Assembly (NCBI RefSeq): GCF_014127485.1
Contig: NZ_CP059903.1
Span: 3,346,001 to 3,410,000 of the forward strand
Length of the DNA stretch: 64,000 nt
Origin: Nocardioides dongkuii
GTDB lineage: Bacteria; Actinomycetota; Actinomycetes; Propionibacteriales; Nocardioidaceae
Direction of reading: 5' to 3'
Position 1 is the stretch's first letter. The number at the start of each line of letters is the position of its first letter. A program made the translations under genes and the position numbers. Below are positions 39,311 through 51,282 of the stretch, in pieces. The notes under the pieces were generated by a model, which searched no databases, was not told the DNA's origin, and worked only from the letters and a program-made list of their open reading frames with translations.

Positions 39311-41128
39311 GTGAGCGACGTCAGCGAGAGCGACCCCCCGACACCGCCAGGGTCGACGGCGCCACGCAGGCCCGGCGGCAGTCCCGCGCTGCTGTTCCTG
39401 ATGGCGATCGCGGTCGTGCCCGCCGTGATGCTCGCCGACACCTTCGACGCCGGTCCCGCCGCGATCATCGGCGGCATGGCCGGCCTGTTCGGCCTGGTCG
39501 CGTTCATGGGCGGGCCGCTGCGCGCCGACCTGCGGACCGCCGCGGTCGTGTCCCCCCTCCTGCTCTTCGGGGCCGTCGTCCCACGGCTGCTGGCCGAGGT
39601 CTCGCGACCGGCCGCGATCGCGCTGGTCGTGGTGATCGGCTTCGTCGCGGCCCTGCTGCCGCTGCGGGGCCCGCGGTTCGCCCACACCGGTCTCGGCCTC
39701 GGGATGCTCACGCTGTACGGCTACGCCTACGCGACCCGGGGGGCGGCAGACCACCAGCAGCTGATCGCGGCCGCCGTGGCCGGGATCGTGGTCGCGGTCC
39801 TGGTGCGGGTGGCGCTCGGCATCTCCGACCCGTCCGGGCCGACCCGGGAGCAGGTCGCTGCGGTCCTCGTCGCCGACGACGCCGCCGCGGCCACGGCGAC
39901 GGCCTTCGACACCTGGCTCAGCGACGGCCGGCAGCGCTGGCTCGCGACCGCGCTCGAGGGGGCCTCCCGCTACCGCCTCGCCCTCCGGGCGGGCGAGCTC
40001 ACCGCCACGGCCGACCCGTCGGGGGCCGCCGCGCTCCGCACCCGGGCGGCGGGGCTGGCCGACCAGGTGCGTGCCAAGCACCCGCCTGCCTCCGACGGGA
40101 CGACCGGGTCCACCGCCGTGCCCCTGGCCGAGGCCACGGCCGCGCTGGACACCGTCGAGCAGGCGGCCCACCAGCGCGACACGACCGCGGTCGTGCTCGA
40201 CCGCGGGGACCGGCACGACTTCCGCAGCGCGGTGCTGCACCCGTCCGGCCGACTGCGGTCGATCCAGGTGCGGCACGCGCTCCGCACAGCGCTGGGGCTG
40301 CTGGTGATGCTGGTGGTGACCTCCGGCCTCGAGCCCGGCGACCCCCTGGTCGCCACGGTGCTGCTGACCACCTTCGGGATCCTCCAGGCGAGCTGGCGCG
40401 ACACGCTCACGAAGGCGCGGAACAAGGTCATCGGCCTGGTCGCCGGGTCGAGTGCCGTCGCGGTGATCCTGCTGACCGTGCCCGGCCGCTACCTCACCGC
40501 CGTCGCGGCGGTGTCCCTCGCCCTGGGGCTCTGGTACATCGTCACCCGGCCCGCCCTGGGCGCGGCCTTCATGGTGGTCGTCAGCGTCGGTTTCAACGCC
40601 GTCACCCGTGACCTCGACCCCGGCGAGCTCCTGCTCCAGTACGCCGGGCTGACCGCCACCGCCGTCGCGGTCGGTCTGGTCCTCGGCTTCGCGGTCGTCC
40701 CTGCGTTCCGACCCGCACCGCTGCGCCAGCGGATCGAGTCGGCGACCGACGCGACCTCGGCCGTGCTGCGGGCCGCGGCGAGCGGGGTGCCGGTGCCGGA
40801 GGCCATCGCGCTGCACCGCGACGCCCAGCAGAAGCAGGACGAGCTCGTGCCGGACCGCGAGCACCTCGACGAGCACCAGCTCGCCGAGCTCGACCGGCTG
40901 CAGTCGGGTCTGCGCGACGTCGTCACGATCGTCGACACCGCCACCGTCGACCACGCCTCGCTGGCCGAGGCCGCCGAGATGCTCCAGGCCCAGGAGACCG
41001 GCGCCCCCCGACGGACGACCGGCGTGGCCCACGCGAACGGCGCCGCGTCCGCCACCCTGCGGGACCTCGTGGAGCAGTCCGGCGACGCCGAGCGGTACCT
41101 GCTGCGGACGCTGCCGGCGAGCGGCTGA
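39311..41128 (+). CDS. FUSC-family membrane protein (aromatic acid exporter-like)
   Basis: 605 residues. Two membrane blocks of about five to six helices (residues 24-175 and 320-465) are separated by a soluble helical region and followed by a C-terminal cytoplasmic helical tail. The second block begins with the FUSC-type HALRTALGLLVMLVVTSGL and contains SWRDTLTKARNKVIGLVAGSSAVA, as in the FUSC/YccS/AaeB group. Relatives export aromatic acids or other organic anions. The substrate is not known. It is convergent with the MFS gene, 7 bases apart. Confidence 0.85.
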   Translation: MSDVSESDPPTPPGSTAPRRPGGSPALLFLMAIAVVPAVMLADTFDAGPAAIIGGMAGLFGLVAFMGGPLRADLRTAAVVSPLLLFGAVVPRLLAEVSRPAAIALVVVIGFVAALLPLRGPRFAHTGLGLGMLTLYGYAYATRGAADHQQLIAAAVAGIVVAVLVRVALGISDPSGPTREQVAAVLVADDAAAATATAFDTWLSDGRQRWLATALEGASRYRLALRAGELTATADPSGAAALRTRAAGLADQVRAKHPPASDGTTGSTAVPLAEATAALDTVEQAAHQRDTTAVVLDRGDRHDFRSAVLHPSGRLRSIQVRHALRTALGLLVMLVVTSGLEPGDPLVATVLLTTFGILQASWRDTLTKARNKVIGLVAGSSAVAVILLTVPGRYLTAVAAVSLALGLWYIVTRPALGAAFMVVVSVGFNAVTRDLDPGELLLQYAGLTATAVAVGLVLGFAVVPAFRPAPLRQRIESATDATSAVLRAAASGVPVPEAIALHRDAQQKQDELVPDREHLDEHQLAELDRLQSGLRDVVTIVDTATVDHASLAEAAEMLQAQETGAPRRTTGVAHANGAASATLRDLVEQSGDAERYLLRTLPASG

Positions 41129-41135
41129 GCGGCCG

Positions 41136-42365
41136 TCAGGCGGCGTCGGCCGCCGCGCGCTCCCCGTTGCGGTGGCTGACCGCCGACCACAGCAGGATCA
41201 CCACGCCCAGCACCGACAGCGCCGCGCCGACCAGGGCGGGCGCGCGGTAGCCGTAGCCGGCCGCGATCACGAGCCCGCCGAGCCACGCGCCGAGCGCGTT
41301 GGCGCTGTTGAGCGCGGCGTGGTTCATCGCCGCCCCCAGGGTGACCGCGTCGCCGGCCACGTCCATCAGGCGCAGCTGCAGGTTGGTGACCAGCACCGAC
41401 CCGACGGCGGTGATCGAGAAGACCACGGGCAGCAGCCACCAGCCGTACGGCGAGACCACCCAGAAGACCAGCATCAGGATCGCCGACCCGACGCCGGACC
41501 AGACGAGCGACTGCAGCACCGACCAGCGGGCCACCTCGCCCGCCACCCAGGTGCCGGCGACCATGCCGAGACCGAACGCGAGCAGGAAGAACGGCACCGA
41601 CCCCTCGGTCAGCCCGGCCACGTCGGTGACGGTCGTGGCGATGTAGGAGTAGACCGCGAACAGCCCGCCGAACCCGATCGCGCCGGCGGCGAGCGTCAGC
41701 CAGACCTGGCGGCGGCCGAAGAACTCACGCGCCTCCTTGGCGCCGGTGGCCCCCTTGTCGCCGGGCACGGACGGCACGAACGCCAGCACCAGCGCCATGG
41801 TCAGCAGCGCGATCACCGCGGTCATCACGTATGCCGACCGCCAGCCGAGGTGCTGGCCGACCCAGGTCGCCACCGGGACGCCGATCACGTTCGCCACCGA
41901 GAGGCCCAGCATCACGCCAGCGACCGCCCGGCCGCGGTGCCGCGGCTCCGCGAGGCTCGCCGCCACCAGGCTGGCGACCCCGAAGTAGGCGCCGTGCGGG
42001 AGCCCGTCGAGGAAGCGCGCGAAGGTCAGCATCCCGTAGCCGGTGGCCACCGCGCTGAGCACGTTGAACACCGCGTATGCGCCCATCAGGGCCACCAGCA
42101 GCCCCCGTCGCGGGAGCGAGGTGGCGAAGAAGGAGAGGAGCGGGACACCCGCGACGACGCCCAGGGCGTACGCCGAGATCACGTGGCCGGCCTTGGGCTC
42201 GGAGACGCCGATGCCCTCGGCGATCTGCGGCAGCAGGCCCATGGTCACGAACTCGGTCGTGCCGATGGCGAACCCGCCCACGGCGAGGGCGAGCACCGCG
42301 AGCACGAACCGTCGCCCGCCCAGCTCCTCGTCGTCGCGAGTGGCAGGGGCCTCGGTGGTCGTCAT
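41136..42365 (-). CDS. MFS transporter, DHA1 drug-efflux type
   Basis: 409 residues with twelve transmembrane helices. TEFVTMGLLPQIAEGIGVSEPKAGHVISAYALGVV near residue 40 and RFLDGLPHGAYFGVASLVAASL near 115 are characteristic of the AraJ/YdhP-type DHA1 carriers that export sugars, arabinose-like compounds or drugs by proton antiport. A GGAAGG ribosome site precedes the ATG. The 81 bases upstream contain no gene and nothing else I can identify. Confidence 0.9.
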   Translation of the reverse strand: MTTTEAPATRDDEELGGRRFVLAVLALAVGGFAIGTTEFVTMGLLPQIAEGIGVSEPKAGHVISAYALGVVAGVPLLSFFATSLPRRGLLVALMGAYAVFNVLSAVATGYGMLTFARFLDGLPHGAYFGVASLVAASLAEPRHRGRAVAGVMLGLSVANVIGVPVATWVGQHLGWRSAYVMTAVIALLTMALVLAFVPSVPGDKGATGAKEAREFFGRRQVWLTLAAGAIGFGGLFAVYSYIATTVTDVAGLTEGSVPFFLLAFGLGMVAGTWVAGEVARWSVLQSLVWSGVGSAILMLVFWVVSPYGWWLLPVVFSITAVGSVLVTNLQLRLMDVAGDAVTLGAAMNHAALNSANALGAWLGGLVIAAGYGYRAPALVGAALSVLGVVILLWSAVSHRNGERAAADAA

Positions 42366-42446
42366 GGAGCCTTCCGGTCGGGGGTGGACTCCTCCTCCAA
42401 CCGGCCCCGCGGGGACTCCTATTCCGGACCTCGGGTGCGATTCTCC

Positions 42447-45400
42447 TCACCCGGCGAGGTGGGCCCACCGTCCCTCGAGCTCGCGCCACGGCCCGCTCGC
42501 GGCGATCTCGCCGTCGACGAGCACCACGACCCGGTCGGCCTGCGCGAGCGCCGCCCGCTTGGAGGTCGCGCCCAGCACGGTCGTCCCGCGCTGGCGCAGC
42601 GCCTGCCAGAGCTCGATCTCGGTGGCGGCGTCCAGGGCGCTGGAGACGTCGTCGGCGAGCAGCAGCTCGGTCTCGGCGGCCAGGGCGCGGGCCAGGGCGA
42701 GGCGCTGCACCTGCCCCCCGGAGAGCCGTACGCCGCGGTGCCCGACCACCGCGTCCGGCCCACCGGCGTCGGCGACGTCGGACTCCAGCCGCGCGTCGGC
42801 GATCGCCTGCTCGAGCGCCCGCGGGTGCCCGAGGCGGATGTTGTCGGCGAAGGTGCCGGAGAGCACCCGGGGCACCTGCGCGACGTGGGCGACCTGCGCG
42901 GGCCGGAGGAACGTCTGGGCATCGTCGACCTCGGTGCCGTTCCAGCGCACCGAGCCGGTGTGGGCGACCAGGCCCGCAAGCACCCCGAGCAGGCTGGACT
43001 TGCCGGACCCCACCTGGCCCAGGAGCAGCACCAGCTCGCCCGCCTGCACCGTGAGGTCGACCCCGACGACCCCGCGGGTGCCGTCGTCGTGGACGGCGTC
43101 GACGCCGCGCAGCTCGAGGGTGCGCAGCGGCACCCGCTGGACCGGGGCCGGGTCGGGCGCCGCCCCGCTGACCAGGTCGACGCCGGGCGGCAGCTGCATC
43201 AGGTCGACCCCACCGGCCAGCCGGCTGGTCGTCCGCTGCCAGGAGCGGGTGCCGGGAGCCTCGGTGATCACCGACCCCGCGACCCGACCGAACCAGTCGA
43301 AGCCGTTGACCGCGTTGGCCACCAGCAGCGCGGTCGCGAGGCCCCAGCCGCCCGCCTCGTGGATCCCCCAGGCGGCGACCACGCCGCACTGCACCAGCAC
43401 CACCGGGACCCCGTCGAGGACCGCCTGGACCCGGTGCTCGCGCACGGCCGCGTCCACGCGCCCCCCGTCGACCCGGCGCAGGTGGCGGTGGACCGCGGGG
43501 GTGGCCGCGGCGAGCTTGACCGTGCGGGCCGACTCGAGCGCGGAGACCAGCGAGCGCCCGAACCGCGCTCGCGCCGCCGACGACTCGGTCGCCGACCGGC
43601 CCGCGATCGGGCGACCCGCCGTCGAGGCGAGGGCCGAGGCCACCATGACCGTCAGCAGCACCCCGCCGGCGAGCAGGTTGACGCTGGCGGCCGCGGTGAC
43701 GGCCACGATCACCAGGCCGTTCACGAGGTCGACCCAGCGGTCGGCGTACCGCACGTAGCGGTCGGCGTCCATCGCCCGCGCCACGACCTCGCCGGCGGGC
43801 GTGCGGGTCAACCGGTGCTGCTCGGTCTGGCCGGCGAGCACCGTCATCCGCACCCGCAGCATCACCTCGATCCACCACCGCGGGTAGCGCAGGAACGCGC
43901 TGGCCAGCAGCAGCGGCGCGACGAGCAGCGACGCGACCAGCGCCACGGTGAGCCCGATCGGCTCGCCGCCGTCCTGGAGGTCCTCGACCAGGTGGCCCCA
44001 GACGAAGCCGGTGAGCGCGCCGTACGCGCCCACCAGCGCGGCGGCCAGGAAGAGGACGGCGCCGACCACGCCCCACCGCGGCTCCACCAGCAGCGCGGAG
44101 ACGATGCCGCGGGTCAGGGTGGGCCCGGTGCCGACCTCGGGCAGCGACGGCGGCGGGCCGGACCGGCGTACGCCGCCGACGGCCGTCGGCGTGCCGGCGT
44201 GCTCGACCTCCGGCTCGGCGCCGCCCGCGTCGAGCAGCGTGCGGAACGGCCCGGGCGCCGTGGCGAGCTGGGCCCGCGGCCCCTGCTGGACCACGCGGCC
44301 CGCGTCCAGCACGGCCACGACGTCGGCGCGGGCCGTCGTCGAGAGCCGGTGGGCGACCAGGATGCCGGTGCGGCCGACGAGCAGCCGGTCGGCGGCGCGC
44401 ACGACCAGCGACTCGGTGAGCGGGTCCATCCGGGCGGTCGCCTCGTCGAGCACGACCACGCTGACGTCGCGGACCAGCAGCCGCGCGAAGGCGACCAGCT
44501 GCTCCTCCCCCGCCGAGAGCGTGGTGCCGCCGGGGCCGAGCGGCGTGTCCAGCCCCTCGGGCAGGCCGGCGACCCAGTCGTCGAGGCCGAGCTCGGTGAC
44601 CGCGGCCTCGACCGCGGCGCGCGGGAGGTCGTGGAAGAGCGTGACGTTCTCGGCGAGGGTGCCGGCGAGGATCTCGGTGCGCTGGGTGACCACCCCGACC
44701 GCTGCCCGCAGCTGCTGGAGGTCGAGGTCGAGGACGTCGGCGCCCCCGAGGAGGACGGTGCCCCGGGGCGGGTCGACCGCGCGGGACACCAGCGCCGCCA
44801 GCGTGGACTTGCCGGAGCCGGTGCGCCCGACCAGGGCGCAGGTCTGCCCCGCCGGCACCCGCAGCGACACGTCGCGCAGCGCGAAGGTGCCCTCCTCGTA
44901 GGCGAAGTGCAGGTCGCGCAGCTCGAGGTCGACCGGGCCCGGGGGCACCGGCAGCCCGCCGACCGGCTCCGGCTCGGTGCCGAGCAGCTGGCGCAGCCGC
45001 ATCAGGGCCCCGACGCCGGCCTGGAGGTCGGGCAGGTGGCGCGCCACCTGGTCGATCTGCCCGACGAAGGTGGTCGTGACCAGGAACAGGGTGACCAGCC
45101 GGGCGACGGACAGGTCTCCCCCGGCGGCGAGCGCGACGCCGATCACCCCGACGGCCGCGAGCAGGCCGTGCAGCAGCACCCCGGCGCGCCGGGCGATCCG
45201 GGTCTCGACCTCGAGCACCCGCAGGAACAACTCGTGCACCCGCGCCGACTGCTCCGCGCACCGGCGTACGACGTGGGCCTGGCCCAGGCTCGCGCGCACG
45301 TCGTCGCGGGCCGTGACGCCCTCCTCCATCGCCGCCGCGTGGTCGGTCCAGGCCATCTCCTCGAGCACCTTGCGCTCGGCGACCTCGGCCAGCAGCGGCC

Positions 45401-45950
45401 GGACGACGAGGATGGTGCCGGCGCCGAACAGCGGGAACAGCACCCACGCCGGCCACCAGGTCAGGCCGGCGACGATCCACATCGGCACGACCGCGAACAC
45501 GGTGCGCAGCGCGTCCCAGACCTGGCGGCGCACCAGCGCGCCGACCTCGTGGGTGTCGTCGTCGACCCGGTCGAGCACCTCGCCGACCGCCTGCTCGGAG
45601 AGCATCCCGAGCGGCTGGTGCAGCGCCGCGTCGAGGAGGTCGGCGCGCAGCCGGCCCTCGGCCCGGTCGACGACGCCGGCCCAGGCGGTGCGGCCGGCGG
45701 TGTCGAGCAGCGCCGCCCCGACCACGCACAACGCCAGCAGGCCGACCAGGCCCGGGGCGGGGTCCTCGGCGATCTGGCCGGCGACGACCGTGCCGAGCGT
45801 CTGGCCGATCGCGGCGAGCATCGAGCCGACGAGGGCGATGCCGGCGACCCGGCCCCGCAGGCGGCGCCAGTCGACACGGCGGGCGGGGCTGTCGGTCGGC
45901 GGGACGACCGGGCGGCCGGTGTCGGCCTCGGGGAGGGTGGCGGTGCTCAT
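42447..45950 (-). CDS. Fused full-length ABC exporter with one degenerate ATP site
   Basis: 1167 residues, two half-transporters in one chain (TMD-NBD-TMD-NBD). NBD1 has Walker A GRTGSGKST (about residue 375), signature LSAGEEQ, Walker B VVLDEATARMD and switch His in VAHRLST. NBD2 has Walker A GQVGSGKSS (about 983), a good signature LSGGQ, but Walker B LLLADDVSSALD with Asp for the catalytic Glu and no His in LGATSKRA. One composite ATP site should therefore be competent and the other degenerate, as in heterodimeric exporters. Such fused exporters carry drugs, lipids or peptides; the cargo is unknown. It lies after icd and its terminator on the minus strand. Confidence 0.93.
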   Translation of the reverse strand: MSTATLPEADTGRPVVPPTDSPARRVDWRRLRGRVAGIALVGSMLAAIGQTLGTVVAGQIAEDPAPGLVGLLALCVVGAALLDTAGRTAWAGVVDRAEGRLRADLLDAALHQPLGMLSEQAVGEVLDRVDDDTHEVGALVRRQVWDALRTVFAVVPMWIVAGLTWWPAWVLFPLFGAGTILVVRPLLAEVAERKVLEEMAWTDHAAAMEEGVTARDDVRASLGQAHVVRRCAEQSARVHELFLRVLEVETRIARRAGVLLHGLLAAVGVIGVALAAGGDLSVARLVTLFLVTTTFVGQIDQVARHLPDLQAGVGALMRLRQLLGTEPEPVGGLPVPPGPVDLELRDLHFAYEEGTFALRDVSLRVPAGQTCALVGRTGSGKSTLAALVSRAVDPPRGTVLLGGADVLDLDLQQLRAAVGVVTQRTEILAGTLAENVTLFHDLPRAAVEAAVTELGLDDWVAGLPEGLDTPLGPGGTTLSAGEEQLVAFARLLVRDVSVVVLDEATARMDPLTESLVVRAADRLLVGRTGILVAHRLSTTARADVVAVLDAGRVVQQGPRAQLATAPGPFRTLLDAGGAEPEVEHAGTPTAVGGVRRSGPPPSLPEVGTGPTLTRGIVSALLVEPRWGVVGAVLFLAAALVGAYGALTGFVWGHLVEDLQDGGEPIGLTVALVASLLVAPLLLASAFLRYPRWWIEVMLRVRMTVLAGQTEQHRLTRTPAGEVVARAMDADRYVRYADRWVDLVNGLVIVAVTAAASVNLLAGGVLLTVMVASALASTAGRPIAGRSATESSAARARFGRSLVSALESARTVKLAAATPAVHRHLRRVDGGRVDAAVREHRVQAVLDGVPVVLVQCGVVAAWGIHEAGGWGLATALLVANAVNGFDWFGRVAGSVITEAPGTRSWQRTTSRLAGGVDLMQLPPGVDLVSGAAPDPAPVQRVPLRTLELRGVDAVHDDGTRGVVGVDLTVQAGELVLLLGQVGSGKSSLLGVLAGLVAHTGSVRWNGTEVDDAQTFLRPAQVAHVAQVPRVLSGTFADNIRLGHPRALEQAIADARLESDVADAGGPDAVVGHRGVRLSGGQVQRLALARALAAETELLLADDVSSALDAATEIELWQALRQRGTTVLGATSKRAALAQADRVVVLVDGEIAASGPWRELEGRWAHLAG

Positions 45951-45980
45951 CGGCGACGACGCTACGGGCTCCCACGGACA

Positions 45981-46007
45981 AGCGCCCAGCGATTACCGCT
46001 GGGCGCT
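45981..46007 (-). terminator. Stem-loop terminator after icd
   Basis: Perfect 11-base arms AGCGCCCAGCG (45981-45991) and CGCTGGGCGCT (45997-46007) flank a 5-base loop, between the icd stop and the start of the ABC exporter gene. The T-tract is weak (TTGTCC), which is usual in high-GC actinobacteria. Confidence 0.75.
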
Positions 46008-46030
46008 CGTCGCGAGGGGTCAGGCAGCGA

Positions 46031-49397
<3,367 letters not shown>

Positions 49398-49410
<13 letters not shown>

Positions 49411-50003
49411 GCCCCGAACGCGGTCTCGAGGCGGACCAGCCCCGTGCCCTTCTCGAAGGTCGCGAGGGCGTCGGTCCCGGCGCGGTCGGTCCACCGCACC
49501 TCGAGGGTGTCCCCCTCGAGGTCCGTGACCTCGGCGCGCGCGTCGACCGCGCCCCCGGCGTACGTCGTCCCGTAGCCGTCGCCAAGGCGCGGGGTGGCGG
49601 CCATGACCAGGCCGGCCTCCGCCCCCGTGTCGCCGAGGCGCCAGACGTTGCCGTCGTCGTCCTGGGCGAGCAGGGCGGTGGTGCTCCCCCGCGGGTCGGT
49701 GAACGTGACCTCCGTGGCCTCGATCCCCCCGACCGTGGTGGGGTCCTCGGCGACCGCCAGCGTGACCGCGCCGTCGGTCCCCTCCAGCGTCGTGGTCGAC
49801 CCCGGGTCCAGCGCCAGCCACGGGTTGTCCACGCCGCCGCCGGCCGCGTCGAAGTCGTCCGGGTCCGGGGACGGGCTCGGCACAGTCAGCCCGTCGACGC
49901 CCGCGGGCGGGCTCGGATCCGGGTCCGCGGCGCAGCCTGTGGTGGACGCCGACAGCGCGAGGAGTGCGAGCGCGACGACCGTCCGGCGTACTCCTGGGCG
50001 CAT
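49398..50003 (-). CDS. Secreted lipoprotein, unknown
   Basis: 201 residues from the ATG at 50003, where a signal peptide begins. The lipobox is in SASTTGC at about residue 24. A Pro/Asp/Ser-rich linker (DPDPSPPAGVDG) leads to a beta-rich domain with FTDPRGSTTALLAQDDDGNVWRLGD and a VRWTDRAGTDALATFEKGTG segment. No family is recognised. Its 3' end overlaps the aquaporin stop by 13 bases in convergent orientation. Confidence 0.75.
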
Positions 50004-50059
50004 GGGGGAAGCATCCCCCACGGCGCGAACCCTCGTGCCGGGGGGCGGTGTCCCGCTGC

Positions 50060-50065
50060 TAGCGT
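50060..50065 (+). promoter_or_regulatory. -10 box for mdh
   Basis: TAGCGT implies a transcription start near 50072 and a 42-base leader that carries AGGAG (50104-50108) 5 nt before the GTG start of mdh. Confidence 0.45.
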
Positions 50066-50113
50066 CGGCAGGCGGAAGAGCCCCTTCTTTCCCGGACCCG
50101 ACTAGGAGTCGTC

Positions 50114-51100
50114 GTGAGCCCCACCCCCTTGAAGGTCGCCGTCACCGGCGCCGCCGGCCAGATCGGCTACAGCCTCCTGTTCCGCCTCGCGAGCGGAGCC
50201 CTGGCGGGTGACCGCCCGATCGAGCTGCGCTTGCTGGAGATCACCCCGGCTCTGAAGGCTCTCGAGGGCGTCGTCATGGAGCTCGACGACTGCGCGTTCC
50301 CGAACCTCGCCGGCGTCGAGATCGGCGACGACCCGGAGAAGATCTTCGACGGCGTCAACCTCGCCCTGCTCGTCGGCGCCCGCCCGCGCGGCCCCGGCAT
50401 GGAGCGCGGCGACCTGCTCTCGGCCAACGGCGCGATCTTCACCGCCCAGGGCAAGGCGCTGAACAAGGTCGCCGCCGACGACGTCCGCGTCGGCGTCACC
50501 GGCAACCCCGCCAACACCAACGCGCTGATCGCGATGACCAACGCCCCCGACATCCCGCGCGAGCGGTTCTCCGCGCTGACCCGCCTGGACCACAACCGGG
50601 CGATCTCGCAGCTGGCCGCCAAGACCGGCGCCGCGGTCACCGACATCTCCAAGATGACGATCTGGGGCAACCACTCCGCGACCCAGTACCCCGACCTCTT
50701 CCACGCCGAGATCGGCGGCCGCAACGCCGCCGAGGTCGTGGGCGACCAGGACTGGATCGAGTCCACGTTCATCCCGACCGTCGCCAAGCGCGGCGCGGCG
50801 ATCATCGAGGCCCGCGGCTCCTCCTCGGCGGCCTCCGCCGCCTCCGCCACCATCGACGCGGCCCGCGACTGGCTCTTCGGCTCCGCCGAGAACGACTGGG
50901 TCTCGATGGCGGTCGCCTCCGACGGCTCGTACGGCGTCCCCGAGGGCCTGGTCTCCTCCTTCCCCGTCATCACCAAGGACGGCGACTGGACCATCGTCGA
51001 GGGCCTCGCCATCGACGACTTCTCCCGCGCGCGCATCGACGCCTCCACCGCCGAGCTCGCCGACGAGCGCAGCGCGGTCACCGAGCTCGGTCTCATCTGA
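50114..51100 (+). CDS. mdh: Malate dehydrogenase
   Basis: 328 residues from a GTG with a good AGGAG ribosome site. It interconverts malate and oxaloacetate with NAD in the TCA cycle. The nucleotide-binding [17 protein letters not shown] is near residue 11. The substrate loop arginines are in [23 protein letters not shown] holds the catalytic aspartate and [11 protein letters not shown] the catalytic histidine. It matches the cytosolic-type (MDH1-like) bacterial family of about 328 residues. A stem-loop lies just downstream. Confidence 0.97.
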   Translation: MSPTPLKVAVTGAAGQIGYSLLFRLASGALAGDRPIELRLLEITPALKALEGVVMELDDCAFPNLAGVEIGDDPEKIFDGVNLALLVGARPRGPGMERGDLLSANGAIFTAQGKALNKVAADDVRVGVTGNPANTNALIAMTNAPDIPRERFSALTRLDHNRAISQLAAKTGAAVTDISKMTIWGNHSATQYPDLFHAEIGGRNAAEVVGDQDWIESTFIPTVAKRGAAIIEARGSSSAASAASATIDAARDWLFGSAENDWVSMAVASDGSYGVPEGLVSSFPVITKDGDWTIVEGLAIDDFSRARIDASTAELADERSAVTELGLI

Positions 51101-51114
51101 CGCACCCCCGCACC

Positions 51115-51151
51115 CCGGCCCGTCGTCCTCCTCCCGGGGGCGGCGGGCCGG
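51115..51151 (+). terminator. Probable terminator of mdh
   Basis: CCGGCCCG (51115-51122) pairs with CGGGCCGG (51144-51151) across 21 bases. The following TGTCGTTCGT is only weakly T-rich. The position, 14 bases after the mdh stop, supports a termination role. Confidence 0.5.
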
Positions 51152-51159
51152 TGTCGTTC

Positions 51160-51187
51160 GTACGCCGAGTCGGCGCTTGTGTTCGCG
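51160..51187 (+). repeat. Third copy of the 28-bp repeat of the 34527-34704 element
   Basis: This stretch matches the 28-base unit at 34527-34554 with a single change (T for C at 51183). The following 40 bases share short blocks with the interior of that element (for example CGTCATACG against CGTCATGCG). There is no second inverted copy here, so it looks like a solo or decayed end. Confidence 0.65.
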
Positions 51188-51254
51188 GGGCCGTACGTCC
51201 GGGCCTCCTTGCGTCATACGAGTTGGGAAAGTGCTGGGGACAATTCGTTGCTGT

Positions 51255-51276
51255 TCGAACGCGTGTTCGATAGAAT
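51255..51276 (+). promoter_or_regulatory. LexA SOS box abutting the -10 box of the HNH gene
   Basis: TCGAACGCGTGTTCGA (51255-51270) is a perfect palindromic match to the actinobacterial SOS box TCGAACRNNNGTTYGA. It is directly followed by a near-consensus -10 box TAGAAT (51271-51276), which ends 6 nt before the ATG at 51283. LexA bound here would block RNA polymerase, so the gene should be induced by DNA damage from a leaderless mRNA. Confidence 0.8.
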
Positions 51277-51282
51277 CGGGGC

